This document shows, piece after piece, positions 56,101 through 64,000 of a stretch of 64,000 bases of DNA. This stretch comes from Clostridia bacterium (GTDB taxonomy: Bacteria > Bacillota > Clostridia > Christensenellales > Borkfalkiaceae). How positions within the stretch are numbered: the first letter of the stretch is position 1; every line of letters starts with the position of its first letter. The DNA is taken from contig CAAGNQ010000027.1 of assembly GCA_900771345.1 (NCBI GenBank), positions 1 to 64,000 on the forward strand, written 5' to 3'. The translations under genes and the position numbers were made by a program. The notes beneath the pieces were generated by a model that saw only the letters and a list, made by a program, of their open reading frames with translations, did no database searches and was not told where the DNA came from.

Positions 56101-56544
56101 CTCTTCCCCCTGCTCGTAAAATTCTCTAAAGGTTTTATCGAGGCTTCTTTCAATAATAGCGTTAGACTCACCGTCTGCGGCAATCTTAAAATCGGGCGAA
56201 ATATCTAACTTAAAAAAGTAGGTTCTTAAAATCCTGGCACAGAAAGAGTGAATTGTTGAAATATCTGCCGTATTAACGGCGTTAAGTTGAGATATTAGCG
56301 ATTTATCCCCTCTCTCGTTTATCTCTTTTATGAGTGCACTTTTTAGTTTTTCCTTGATATCTAGCGCTGATTTTTCGGTAAAGGTCACGGCGAGAATATT
56401 TTCAACAGACGCTTTTTTTCCACGGATAAGCCTAATAATGCGCTCAATCATAGTATGCGTTTTCCCACTACCTGCTGCGGCAGAAACTAGAATATTGCCA
56501 TTTTCGTGGTTTATAATCTTTAGTTGGTCACTAGTCAGTGGCAT
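53191..56544 (-). CDS. addA: AddAB helicase-nuclease, subunit AddA
   Basis: 1117-aa UvrD-type helicase and nuclease that processes double-strand DNA ends for RecA. Helicase motifs: QLKIINHENGNILVSAAAGSGKTHTMIER (Walker A), FIFIDEFQDVN (motif II), GDLKQGIYAFRGC, TKNFRS, VKVMSMHSSKGLEFPVVIV and YVALTRATY. The C-terminal nuclease carries GIIDLLVL and MIIDYKYSN. The start at 56544 follows GGGGAG and overlaps addB by 14 bp. Confidence 0.97.
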   Translation of the reverse strand: MPLTSDQLKIINHENGNILVSAAAGSGKTHTMIERIIRLIRGKKASVENILAVTFTEKSALDIKEKLKSALIKEINERGDKSLISQLNAVNTADISTIHSFCARILRTYFFKLDISPDFKIAADGESNAIIERSLDKTFREFYEQGEEWFYKIIEWHSYKRSDKNFREIILSAYYFCANEIDYKSFINKYREHFTEQGVEKFAREYKAIYLDGFLQDCRKKVEEAMRYFELKCKSKSESFCRNLISDIDKMLSKEEFSVIEEFIPYSLRADFDKTLEFDDLFYKDLAISVRDALKKRLDNVKKNISSVQSEKEKVGQYYQHIEGFSKILERFIDNYQKEKKDDNILDFNDLEHFALKVLKDQDVRKEVRDKYKFIFIDEFQDVNLVQEEIFNCIERDNRLMVGDLKQGIYAFRGCRSEIFENKLIKMPKENQTVAFLTKNFRSAKSVINMVNEVFRFCMTTPFVKTPYKDGEELNFGQLFPDGFDGRANLHYLSTAVKQKVKEQPRIYDVFEEIHKDYEQENDNIVALLVKIINEELCKTVYDAKQKVERPVKYGDIAILLRGRESEYVKDIIKGLSGRDIEVVSDTKENVCNYPEILMLINCLRLIDCFNQDIPLVSTLKSPIGRFLDEELYKIARFYADQNMRGSFVDAYKFYIEKGQGELKEKLLEFSGYFESLRTISDFVGASGALDKIIKDNDIESYLLASANGKSKVQRLKRFVQASVVDRKKLTIREFLDKVETNPDGFGMQECGDENAVKVMSMHSSKGLEFPVVIVCGLEKPFNQKDDSKEILFSREYGFIPRYYDEEKRTKSSNLFRGVVKVHQASDRVREEMRLFYVALTRATYSLHLVFTKDDCRQDVFEGASRFIDYIPKSIPLTIHKTEDLDFIKLKRDKTKVIIANADKDYIKAIKERLDFSYPFIEDTLLPLKSDVTSATKNFEKEVYDSKVLFPDESTDTERGTIAHKILELFDFENDEGVFKQSQRMIERGQISEEDAKKVNLDRIESAITLSGLKNIKGKKLFREKRFLVEISGKEIFPNLTTDTPLVLQGIIDLLVLDGDTAMIIDYKYSNHSKEVLKARYQKQLQLYAGAVEKVLKKRVESKKIINIFTGEFVEID

Positions 56545-59500
56545 CTTCTTCTCCCCCCTTAACAGCATCAATTATAGTGGTCTTGTCGACTTCAAGCCTT
56601 TGCCTCTCTTTAATACTTGCGCTATCGCATATTCCCTTAAACTGACAATACTTGCACCCATCTTCTATCGGTGATTGCGCAATAAACCCTGATGATATTC
56701 GCTCTGCCGCAAGTTCGCTAACCTTTATGGCATAATCAAAATAAGCAGACATTTCTTGCTCACTAAGAGCATTCTTTGTTCCAGATTTCTGAATAGTAAC
56801 TGGCACAAACTCGCTTTTTTTGTTATCTAAAATATTTTTATCCTGAGCAAGTATAGCCTCTTCGTTATCGCTAGTTATCCCGTATGCTAAACACTTTTTC
56901 TTTTCTGCTTCAAAACTGTTATCAATAGGCAAATAATATACGCCGGCAATATCCTTTTTGTCTTTAGCGCCATTTTTTACAGCCTCTCCATACAAATATA
57001 GTTGCAGTTTGTTGCCGTAAAAAAGTCCCTCTTCACTGTAATCAAAACCACCACTTTTATAGTCGATAACCCTATAAAAATTCTGGCATTCATCAATCCT
57101 ATCAATCTTCCCTTTTAATTTTATCTTTCCTCCACACAGCGAAATAGCAGGATAACGGCTATTTTTATCACTGCCAAACCCTACCTCCGTATGCCTTATT
57201 TTAAAGGAAGAATTTTGTATGCTTAAAAAGGTTTTATAGCAGTATTGTTTACACTCGTTAAATATTCTGCTAACCGTTGCGCCTTGCACTGAATCTTTTA
57301 GATACTTTGAGTATTCTTCCTTTTTAATAACGCTTTCCTTAATGCTTTCAAAAAGAGCATCCGATTGTTCTTTATCGTTCACCTCTTCAATGCGCCTACC
57401 GTACTCACACAAAATTTCGTGGATAAGAGTGCCGGCTGAAGGCGCGTCAACGTCGCCCTCCTCACGCTCTGTGAGTCTTAAAATTCTAGTTAAAAAGGCT
57501 TTATACGGACAGTCAAAATACCCCTCGATGAAGGTGGGAGAAACTTCCGAAATGTTAATGCTCCCTCCCTCAAGATTAAGTTTGGTTTTCATATCTTTAT
57601 TAGCGTAGGTGAGAATATCTTTTAAGCCTTCTCCGTTAACTGCCTCGTAAAATGCGCTAGCATAGGAAATATCCCCCTCCTTTCTGTCGGCAAAACTCCC
57701 CACGTCAAACGCAAAGTTTTTCTTGCCCTGCTTATTAGTAAGGTATTTATCACCCTCTAAAAATTTACGGCAGTTAAAGAGTTTTTCTATCGTAACTAAC
57801 ACGTCGCTCTTCCCTTTTGCCTTGCCGTCAATACCTGCAATCGGGTAAGACAGGAATAGTCCGTCGGAAAAAGCAGAGAGAGCAAGAGCGAAATTCTCTC
57901 TTATTCTGTGGTTTATGATATTTGTTTTGGGCTCAATCTTAATCTTTATTTGCTCTAACAAGTCAATATCTCCGTCGGATAGAAGGGCAACGTCTTGCTG
58001 AACTGACGGTAGACTTTCAGTTAATCCTAAAGCAAATAAATACTTGGCTTTTGCGAGAGCCGTTTGCTTATAATCGCCTACAAAAACTGCGTCGTTATAC
58101 TGTGGAATAATTGATAATTTTAACGCGTTTATTCCACTTAAAAATACCGATTTATATTCGGCAATCGTCATATTAACCCCTGCTAGGTAAACACCAATCT
58201 GGTCTAATATATTCATAACGGCAGAAAACATCTGCTCGTTTATCGAACTTTGCTCGATTTGACCGAGAGTTTTAAGCCTGCTTGATAGGTTTTCAAGTTT
58301 ATCGTCAACCTTTAATAGTTTTAGCATTTGCAAAATATTAAACTCACTAAAAGCCTCTACTATTTTTTGCCTAAACTCATTGAGTTTAACTAATCTTTCC
58401 TTGTCACTATGGAGGTCAAACGGCATTAAAATCTTATTAAAGTTTATATTATACTTTAAGCAATAATTTTCAAATTCGTCAGAGATAGACTTGTCACTTT
58501 CAAAGAGAGGATTTTTATAAAAGGTTGAAAGAGTTTTTCTCTCATAATTTCTGCGTTTTGCATCGAGATACGAGGTAATGAGCGTTACTAAGGGATGGTT
58601 GCTTACGTCCTTTTTCTCATCCAAAAAAACGGGTATTTCAAGCGCGCTAAACACACTCTCAATCAACTCTCCGTATCCACTTTGCTCGGGTATTGCTAGC
58701 GTGATATCTTTATATCTGCACTCGCCACTTAAAACTTTTTTCTTAATAATTTCGCCCACCCTTTCAACTTCAATTAGTGGGTTTTTGGCGCTATAAAGAT
58801 AAACTCTTTCATTGCTGTTTATCATGGCTTGACTGCTTGTGAAAGGGCTAAACAAATTTTCTACTATCTTTTTCCCTTCAGGAGAATAATTGCTGGTAAT
58901 ATTTTTTTCTATAAAAGCAAGATTTTTTTCTTTCGCAAGACCTCTAATAAACTCTGGCGTTTCGCCAACAAAGACCTGACGATTGCTCCCGTCGGTTAGT
59001 ATTGCCGTTAAAGATTTTGCTTTTAAGGAAAGGCTCTCTATTCCTGCCCTTAACTGCGCAGTAAATCCACTATATCCTAAAAGAATAACGTCCGTTTCTG
59101 CTAGTTCCCTGTCATTCTCTATAACGTTTACTAGGTGAGACAAAACAGAACTTTGGTCATCAGCACAAGCATCTACGAGAAATTTTTCATACTCTCTAAA
59201 AATTAATGAAATATCGCTGAGTTTACTTTTTAAAATTGACTTTTCTATATTTCTTGCGCTCTCTTCAATCTGTTCGGGGGATATTTTTGCACTCTTTAAC
59301 AGAATCATAAGGTCGTAAAGAGATGAAGAAAGGTTAGATTTGTTGTTTTTTAAGCACTTTAGAGGCACTTGCGATAATATCCTTTTTATTACCATTGCAG
59401 AGCCTTCTTTTGAAAGCAGGCTGGGCAATGTTTTTTTCTCTAGAACGTACTGACCGAAAGAACAAACTCTAGTATTAAAAGTTCCTCCAAAACTAGCGCA

Positions 59501-59644
59501 GATATATCTTTCAACCATAAGCGAAATTTTCGCCTCGCAAAAAATAAGGGTACGCTTATCAAGGTTATCGCTCCCATTTTTTAGTCTTTCTATTAAAGTT
59601 TTAAACAATTCAAAATATGAATCGCAAGTGTATAAACTAATCAT
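56531..59644 (-). CDS. addB: AddAB helicase-nuclease, subunit AddB
   Basis: 1037-aa partner of AddA. The C-terminal nuclease has KGKIDRIDE and YRVIDYKSGGF, flanked by the cluster cysteines of the iron-sulfur staple (FDCPYKAF and GCKYCQFKGICD). I see no GxGKT Walker A near the N-terminus, where the Bacillus subunit has one. The start codon is seven bases after a -10 box (TACAAT, 59656-59651), with no ribosome site, so the mRNA may be leaderless. Confidence 0.95.
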   Translation of the reverse strand: MISLYTCDSYFELFKTLIERLKNGSDNLDKRTLIFCEAKISLMVERYICASFGGTFNTRVCSFGQYVLEKKTLPSLLSKEGSAMVIKRILSQVPLKCLKNNKSNLSSSLYDLMILLKSAKISPEQIEESARNIEKSILKSKLSDISLIFREYEKFLVDACADDQSSVLSHLVNVIENDRELAETDVILLGYSGFTAQLRAGIESLSLKAKSLTAILTDGSNRQVFVGETPEFIRGLAKEKNLAFIEKNITSNYSPEGKKIVENLFSPFTSSQAMINSNERVYLYSAKNPLIEVERVGEIIKKKVLSGECRYKDITLAIPEQSGYGELIESVFSALEIPVFLDEKKDVSNHPLVTLITSYLDAKRRNYERKTLSTFYKNPLFESDKSISDEFENYCLKYNINFNKILMPFDLHSDKERLVKLNEFRQKIVEAFSEFNILQMLKLLKVDDKLENLSSRLKTLGQIEQSSINEQMFSAVMNILDQIGVYLAGVNMTIAEYKSVFLSGINALKLSIIPQYNDAVFVGDYKQTALAKAKYLFALGLTESLPSVQQDVALLSDGDIDLLEQIKIKIEPKTNIINHRIRENFALALSAFSDGLFLSYPIAGIDGKAKGKSDVLVTIEKLFNCRKFLEGDKYLTNKQGKKNFAFDVGSFADRKEGDISYASAFYEAVNGEGLKDILTYANKDMKTKLNLEGGSINISEVSPTFIEGYFDCPYKAFLTRILRLTEREEGDVDAPSAGTLIHEILCEYGRRIEEVNDKEQSDALFESIKESVIKKEEYSKYLKDSVQGATVSRIFNECKQYCYKTFLSIQNSSFKIRHTEVGFGSDKNSRYPAISLCGGKIKLKGKIDRIDECQNFYRVIDYKSGGFDYSEEGLFYGNKLQLYLYGEAVKNGAKDKKDIAGVYYLPIDNSFEAEKKKCLAYGITSDNEEAILAQDKNILDNKKSEFVPVTIQKSGTKNALSEQEMSAYFDYAIKVSELAAERISSGFIAQSPIEDGCKYCQFKGICDSASIKERQRLEVDKTTIIDAVKGGEEDATD

Positions 59645-59650
59645 AATTAT

Positions 59651-59656
59651 ATTGTA
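59651..59656 (-). promoter_or_regulatory. -10 box immediately upstream of addB
   Basis: Minus-strand TGTTACAAT (extended -10) six bases before the addB ATG; no clear -35. Transcription would start at or next to the A of the start codon. Confidence 0.5.
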
Positions 59657-59746
59657 ACATATTTTTTTAATATTTGCGATACAAAGTTTTACATTTTTTT
59701 AGATTTGTGTTATTATTTATTATGAACTTAAACTTTGGAGAATAAA

Positions 59747-60802
59747 ATGAAAAAGTTTTTAATAACTATTGTATCTTTATCGCTTGCAATTTGCTTTGCA
59801 TTTAGCGCGATAGGCTGTTCAGGCGTTTCCACTCTTTCTTTTTCTAACTCTTTTAACGGTGGCAGTGAGCCAAATTCTTTAACCGAAACGCTTATTTACG
59901 ACGTGGAGCTTGTAGATAATTATAACAACAAAATCCAAAAAGCGCAGTCTTTCCCTGACGAGGTGGTTAAATACAGTTACATTAACGGCAAATATACGGT
60001 AAAATTAACCGTTGCGCCTTTTATTGACAATTCGGAGATTAAAACAAAGTCAGGAATAGAGTTTGACGCTAATATTTATCACTTGCATACCGAATTTTCA
60101 ATAGACGTAAGTTATGAGATTAAAAATAAAGACAAGTATGAAAATACTGATAGCATTATAACTGATACCTACTTCTACCCTGCCGGTCAATCGTTTGCGC
60201 CAATGTATTCGTCCACTCATTCAAAACAGTCATTCTTATCTATTTCAAGTAGTGAAGCAGTTACTGCAAGCGTATCTTTTAATGAAAGTCAAACGGAAAT
60301 TGTTTATAATCAGGATAAATACACGATTACAACCGATAACAAATCAACCGAAGGTAAGGATAGCATCAAAACGGTAACCTACAATTACGACCTTAAGAGC
60401 GTTATTGATAATACTCAACTTCTGTTTGCATTAAGAAATATGAATTTTACCGAAAACGTTACCTCCTCTTTACCAACGGTCGCTCCAGCATACGGCGAGG
60501 CTAAAAAACTTAGTATTTCACTAGTAGATAGCGTAAATCAACTTGCTGAGATAAGTTATAACGGTGGTGAGCCATCAAACGAAATCCCAGTTAAAAACGT
60601 TAAATTCAATATTCAATCCAATACCAACTCGGGCTCATATCAATACCTATCAATTCAAACGGGCGCTGTAAAAAATGGTCAAACTGATTTAATACCTAAT
60701 CGTTCGCTAATCGTTAAATATGCAACGCCTCACGTTGCGTTCGGCTCTTTCTTATCTATGGGCGCATTCGTATACACTCTTAAAACGGTTACAGTTGAAT
60801 AA
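59747..60802 (+). CDS. Lipoprotein of unknown function
   Basis: 351-aa exported lipoprotein: signal peptide with lipobox AIGC (Cys24), then a Ser/Thr/Asn-rich beta-type domain without recognised motif. ATG at 59747 has a TTTGGAG site. Faces away from addB and ends at a strong terminator before the convergent LRR lipoprotein gene. Confidence 0.65.
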   Translation: MKKFLITIVSLSLAICFAFSAIGCSGVSTLSFSNSFNGGSEPNSLTETLIYDVELVDNYNNKIQKAQSFPDEVVKYSYINGKYTVKLTVAPFIDNSEIKTKSGIEFDANIYHLHTEFSIDVSYEIKNKDKYENTDSIITDTYFYPAGQSFAPMYSSTHSKQSFLSISSSEAVTASVSFNESQTEIVYNQDKYTITTDNKSTEGKDSIKTVTYNYDLKSVIDNTQLLFALRNMNFTENVTSSLPTVAPAYGEAKKLSISLVDSVNQLAEISYNGGEPSNEIPVKNVKFNIQSNTNSGSYQYLSIQTGAVKNGQTDLIPNRSLIVKYATPHVAFGSFLSMGAFVYTLKTVTVE

Positions 60803-60820
60803 AATATGAACGTATAAAAC

Positions 60821-60856
60821 AAGCCCCGTCTAACCGACGGGGCTTGTTGTTTTTTA
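60821..60856. terminator. Bidirectional terminator between two lipoprotein genes
   Basis: AAGCCCCGTC (60821-60830), TAACC loop, GACGGGGCTT (60836-60845), then a T-run. Confidence 0.9.
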
Positions 60857-60860
60857 TTTT

Positions 60861-61745
60861 TTATTCACCAAAGATTTCTGTTTTTTGTTCTGCTGAAAGC
60901 GTTATAACACTATCAAGCGCTGTGTCATTAAGTTTTGTTCCTTTAAATGCATTCTTTTCAACCGTATTTAGTTTGCTTTTACCTATAAAGGTTAGTGTTG
61001 AAAGATTTTCACAGCCGTTAAATGCATTGTTATGAATTTTCTCAACTGACTCAGGAATTTCCATCTTTGCAAGTTGTTTAACGTTTGCAAAAGCATTCTC
61101 TCCGATTGCAGTAATTTTTCCCTCAAGTTTGATTGACGTTAGGTTTACTGCACCGTTAAACGCGTACATAGGAATTCTATAACCAGCACTGTTTTTAACC
61201 ACTATTTCCTTTAATGAAAGTGGCATATAGCAACTTTGTGAACTTGCGCTATTATAACTTATATCAACTTTAATACCAGCGTCATATTCGCTTGAGCCAA
61301 AAAAGTGAGCGATTGTTCTTGCGCTATCGGTAGCCTTATCTTCGTGCTTTTTGCTTTCGCCGTAATAAGTATCGGCATTAGCAGTTTTGCCTATAAACGG
61401 AACTTCTAGAACTTCTAGCGCGCTCATCTTTGCAAAAGCACCTGCATCAATTAGAACTACTGTTTCAGGAACTATAACCTTAGTTAACTTAGAATTACCC
61501 GAAAATGCATCTTTTTTAATACGAACGCTCGTTGCCTCTGCTGGAAGTTTTGCGCCTAAGTCAAGCACGGTAACACCCTCTTCTTGAATATAACTAGTTA
61601 TCTCATAATTGCCTGTTTTAGCATTCTTTTTATATTTTAACCCCGGCGTCTTTGATGAATCGCTTGGATTAGAACAAGCCATAATCGGCATAATCATAGA
61701 GATAGCAAGAAGTGATATTAATAATATTTTCAAAAGTTTTTTCAT
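60861..61745 (-). CDS. Leucine-rich-repeat (BspA/TpLRR-type) lipoprotein
   Basis: 294-aa surface lipoprotein: signal peptide with Cys24 (IMAC), then BspA-like repeats: SVRIKKDAFSGNSKLTKVIVPETVVLIDAGAFAKMSALEVLEVP, LKEIVVKNSAGYRIPMYAFNGAVNLTSIKLEGKITAIGENAFANV and VEKIHNNAFNGCENLSTLTFIG. Such proteins mediate surface binding in gut and oral bacteria. Partner unknown. Confidence 0.88.
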   Translation of the reverse strand: MKKLLKILLISLLAISMIMPIMACSNPSDSSKTPGLKYKKNAKTGNYEITSYIQEEGVTVLDLGAKLPAEATSVRIKKDAFSGNSKLTKVIVPETVVLIDAGAFAKMSALEVLEVPFIGKTANADTYYGESKKHEDKATDSARTIAHFFGSSEYDAGIKVDISYNSASSQSCYMPLSLKEIVVKNSAGYRIPMYAFNGAVNLTSIKLEGKITAIGENAFANVKQLAKMEIPESVEKIHNNAFNGCENLSTLTFIGKSKLNTVEKNAFKGTKLNDTALDSVITLSAEQKTEIFGE

Positions 61746-61896
61746 ATAATCTCCTTAATGTCGAGAACTTCGTCTATTTTACACATATACTCATTAAGTT
61801 TAACATTTTAATAAAACTTTGTCAATAAATAATATTATTTTTAGTAATTTTAAAAGGAGATTTTTGTAATTTTTTAATTTTCTATTCTTATCAGTT

Positions 61897-63354
61897 TTAA
61901 ATTACGACTTTGCCCTCAAAGAAACTCTCAAAAAAGCCGTTAGTATCACAATTAAGTTTTTCGTAAATACCCACTAAATCACTTGGCGTTGCGTTTAAGA
62001 ATTTATAACTTTCATAATACTTCTTTAATCCCTTAAAGAACTTTTCTTCGCCGATAGTCTTTCTTAAATAGTCGTACATAATGCACGGCTTAATGTAAGC
62101 GAGATTAACGTACTCGTATTCCCCCTTAAACTCGCCAAGAGGTTTAATCATTCTAGTATCAACGCTTCCAAACAACTTATCATAAACCGAACAGTAAAGT
62201 TTATAAGTTTTTTCGCTAGCCTCAATCAGTTGATTTCGCTCTAGGTTATATTCAGGGTAGTTCTCATAGAACAAAACTACCGAATATTCTGCAAGCCCTT
62301 CGTCTAAAAATCCGTATTCAACCTCATTATTGCCCACAACCGTCTGCCACCATTGATGAGCCGTTTCGTGCACGACAACTTCTATATAGGCTTCTTTTTC
62401 CAAACTGTCGCTTATCATCACGAGCGCAGGGAATTCCATTCCTCCCTGCACGAACTCGGTCTGCACTACTGCATAAGTTGGATAAGGATATTCCCCGAAC
62501 TTTTTATTAAAAAGATTTATGCTCTTAATTGCAGTTTCCATAGCACTAAGTGGATTTTCATCATTATAAAAATAATAGGTAATTTCAACGCCCGTAGAAG
62601 TATCCACAATGCTTTCAAAGTTTTTAGAAAGAACAAACGCAAATGAGCGAGCGCTACTTATCTCGTAGCACCACTTTGTTTTGTCGGCTTGCTTTTCTTC
62701 TGATAAAAGTTTACCACTAGACGCCACAACGTACTCGCTGTCTAAGGTAATAGATACCTTATAATCGGCACATTCGCTATAAAACGGGTCGCCGTTTGCA
62801 TAGTACACGCATTCATAAAAGCCGTCTTTGTCATAAGCGCAAAGTATTGGATAAAAATTTGCAAGATTAATCGTGCTTTGGTTTATCCCCGTTCTTGATA
62901 CGACAAAAGCGAGATTTAATGAAAAGGTTATTGTAACGCTAACCTTTTCGTCCGGGAAAACCTCTTCTAGTAGTTCCACTAACAAAACGTTTTGGTCCAC
63001 GCCACAAATAGAAAATTTAAGTGGCTGATTTTGGCTTTTTACGCTAGTAATCTGCATATCGCCGTAGTTTATTCCTTTTGGGTATGCTTTTGCAGTATAT
63101 TGAGGAGCGATAGGTGAATGCTCGGCACCTTCTCTAAATGCATTCCCAAAAAGATTGAACTTAAGTTCTTTTATAGCGTTATCAGTATTATTAAAAAATA
63201 CTACTTCTTCCTCCCCATAAAGACAATTATCATTTAACTGCACGTTAATATCGTAAGTTGTTCTCGAAATTTTACTTTCTTTACAACCGTTAAGACAACC
63301 TATACCTGTCAAAGCAATGATTAAGCATAGATAAACACAAAATCTTCTTTTCAT
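61897..63354 (-). CDS. M1-family metallopeptidase, lipoprotein
   Basis: 485-aa extracellular zinc peptidase anchored by a lipid (lipobox LNGC, Cys24). The M1 core is complete: GGMEFP (304-309), the zinc site HETAH (329-333) with W335, and Glu352 in the DEGLAEY block. It is shorter than classic aminopeptidase N, lacking the C-terminal armadillo part. The ATG at 63354 directly follows a terminator-like hairpin, without a free ribosome site. Confidence 0.92.
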   Translation of the reverse strand: MKRRFCVYLCLIIALTGIGCLNGCKESKISRTTYDINVQLNDNCLYGEEEVVFFNNTDNAIKELKFNLFGNAFREGAEHSPIAPQYTAKAYPKGINYGDMQITSVKSQNQPLKFSICGVDQNVLLVELLEEVFPDEKVSVTITFSLNLAFVVSRTGINQSTINLANFYPILCAYDKDGFYECVYYANGDPFYSECADYKVSITLDSEYVVASSGKLLSEEKQADKTKWCYEISSARSFAFVLSKNFESIVDTSTGVEITYYFYNDENPLSAMETAIKSINLFNKKFGEYPYPTYAVVQTEFVQGGMEFPALVMISDSLEKEAYIEVVVHETAHQWWQTVVGNNEVEYGFLDEGLAEYSVVLFYENYPEYNLERNQLIEASEKTYKLYCSVYDKLFGSVDTRMIKPLGEFKGEYEYVNLAYIKPCIMYDYLRKTIGEEKFFKGLKKYYESYKFLNATPSDLVGIYEKLNCDTNGFFESFFEGKVVI

Positions 63355-63361
63355 AAAAAAC

Positions 63362-63395
63362 CCCGAATAAGATATTATATACTATCCTATTCGGG
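63362..63395 (-). promoter_or_regulatory. Terminator-like hairpin at the M1 peptidase start
   Basis: Minus-strand CCCGAATA-GATA / TATC-TATTCGGG (63395-63362) is followed by G-TTTTTT and then the ATG of the M1 gene. It may be the terminator of the upstream M23 gene or a leader hairpin hiding the GGGG ribosome site. Confidence 0.65.
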
Positions 63396-63463
63396 TAAAA
63401 ATCTATTTATTCGTTTATATCTGGCTAGGCCACAAAAAATTAGTCAGCGCTTAATTTATCGAC

Positions 63464-64000
63464 TTATTTTTCATTGAATACTAAATATTTAGAAGGGTCA
63501 ATGCACACGCCGTCCTCTTTTACTTCAAAGTGAAGATGCGCTCCAGTGCTTGCCTCTTGCCTATTACTAGTAGAAACGTAACCGATAATATCTCCTTTAT
63601 TAACCGTTTGTCCTTCAAAAACCTCGTCTCCGTCGGCAAGTGAATTATAAACCGTTTGTAGTCCTTCGCCGTGGTCAATTACGATTGTCGTCCCCTTTAG
63701 AAGAGTGCTTTCAACGCTTAAAACCTTTCCGTCATAAGCGCAATATACAGGCGTTCCCTCGCTAGCGAAAAAGTCTATAGCCATATGCGCTGAAAATCTT
63801 CCGAGAGTACTATTAAACACCATAGTATCGCTATACTCCCCGATAGAAGTTGGGTTTTCAATAGGCATAATAAAGGTTACTGGTACGTCAACAGGGTCTG
63901 TAACGCCATCGTCTGCTTTAGTGCCTACGTCGGTATTATCACCGATATTATCAGACGGTGAATCAGGCTTTTCTATAATTTGGTCTTGATTTAGGCTTGA
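63464..64000 (-). CDS. M23 (LytM) domain protein, SpoIIQ-like, 5' end outside window
   Basis: The frame is open to the window edge, giving at least 178 residues; the true start is not here. A Asp/Pro/Thr-rich stretch precedes a LytM domain with HMAIDF (HxxxD zinc-site half), the DHGEGLQTVYNSLADG block and the C-terminal TGAHLHFEV. The TVYNSL block and flow resemble SpoIIQ, the forespore partner of SpoIIIAH, more than wall lytic M23 enzymes, which usually have TLYAHL. Function could be sporulation or wall hydrolysis. Confidence 0.85.
   Translation of the reverse strand, partial: SSLNQDQIIEKPDSPSDNIGDNTDVGTKADDGVTDPVDVPVTFIMPIENPTSIGEYSDTMVFNSTLGRFSAHMAIDFFASEGTPVYCAYDGKVLSVESTLLKGTTIVIDHGEGLQTVYNSLADGDEVFEGQTVNKGDIIGYVSTSNRQEASTGAHLHFEVKEDGVCIDPSKYLVFNEK

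Overview
The window is AT-rich DNA that looks like the chromosome of a low-GC, Gram-positive, spore-lineage bacterium (Firmicutes, Clostridia-like). The signs are spoIIID, a SpoVB-type flippase, a SpoIIQ-like M23 protein, cdaA, addAB, a CIRCE-controlled groESL operon, a YerC-type TrpR regulator, ECF/THF-riboswitch folate uptake and archaeal-type AspS. Many genes have a near-consensus sigma-A promoter (TTGACA-like, N17, TATAAT-like). I see no transposase, phage module or CRISPR array. The order or genus cannot be settled from sequence reading alone; an uncultured gut Clostridia lineage is my guess.

Layout. 1-0.9 kb: the 5' end of a minus-strand 23S rRNA gene with its own promoter and no 16S in front of it. 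1-4.3 kb: a DUF436 protein, a phosphohexomutase and six tRNAs, ending in a 65-bp duplication of the tRNA-Lys tail plus its terminator. 4.4-9.8 kb: a CDF cation exporter, a glycoside-hydrolase-like protein, rsmE, maf and an NlpC/P60 lipoprotein. 10-17 kb: tRNA-Pro and a minus-strand group comEC-holA-cdaA-(46-aa membrane peptide)-DUF1015-lysC. 17-18.5 kb: a probable 6S RNA, tRNA-Glu and a divergent XRE regulator/SLOG pair sharing operator-like inverted repeats. 18.6-23.3 kb: groESL, then an orphan HPrK-like kinase, PqqD-like protein and DUF1846 operon. 23.4-27.4 kb: apbE, an ABC permease with a binding protein whose two halves are in swapped order behind an attenuator-like leader, spoIIID and PAP2. 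27.4-35.8 kb: a complete histidine operon led by a TrpR-like regulator, with hisZ and hisG fused. 36-37 kb: rpsF-ssb-rpsR. 37-50 kb: cca, lipid kinase, glutamate symporter, DegV, aspS, LysM, SpoVB, FolT with a THF riboswitch, YetF-like proteins, queH, peptidase E, and a CpsB/CpsD phosphatase-kinase pair. 50-64 kb: a ferritin-like protein, a run of lipoproteins (InlB-type repeats, LRR, M1 peptidase, an unknown one), addAB and an M23 protein cut by the window end.

How it fits together. Most of the window is housekeeping. The his operon carries all pathway steps. comEC, holA and addAB handle DNA uptake, replication and repair. cdaA supplies c-di-AMP. The most unusual items are the circularly permuted substrate-binding protein with its unassigned RNA leader, the HisZ-HisG fusion, the kinase-PqqD-DUF1846 operon without a visible precursor peptide, the 23S gene with its own promoter, and the tRNA-Lys tail duplication.
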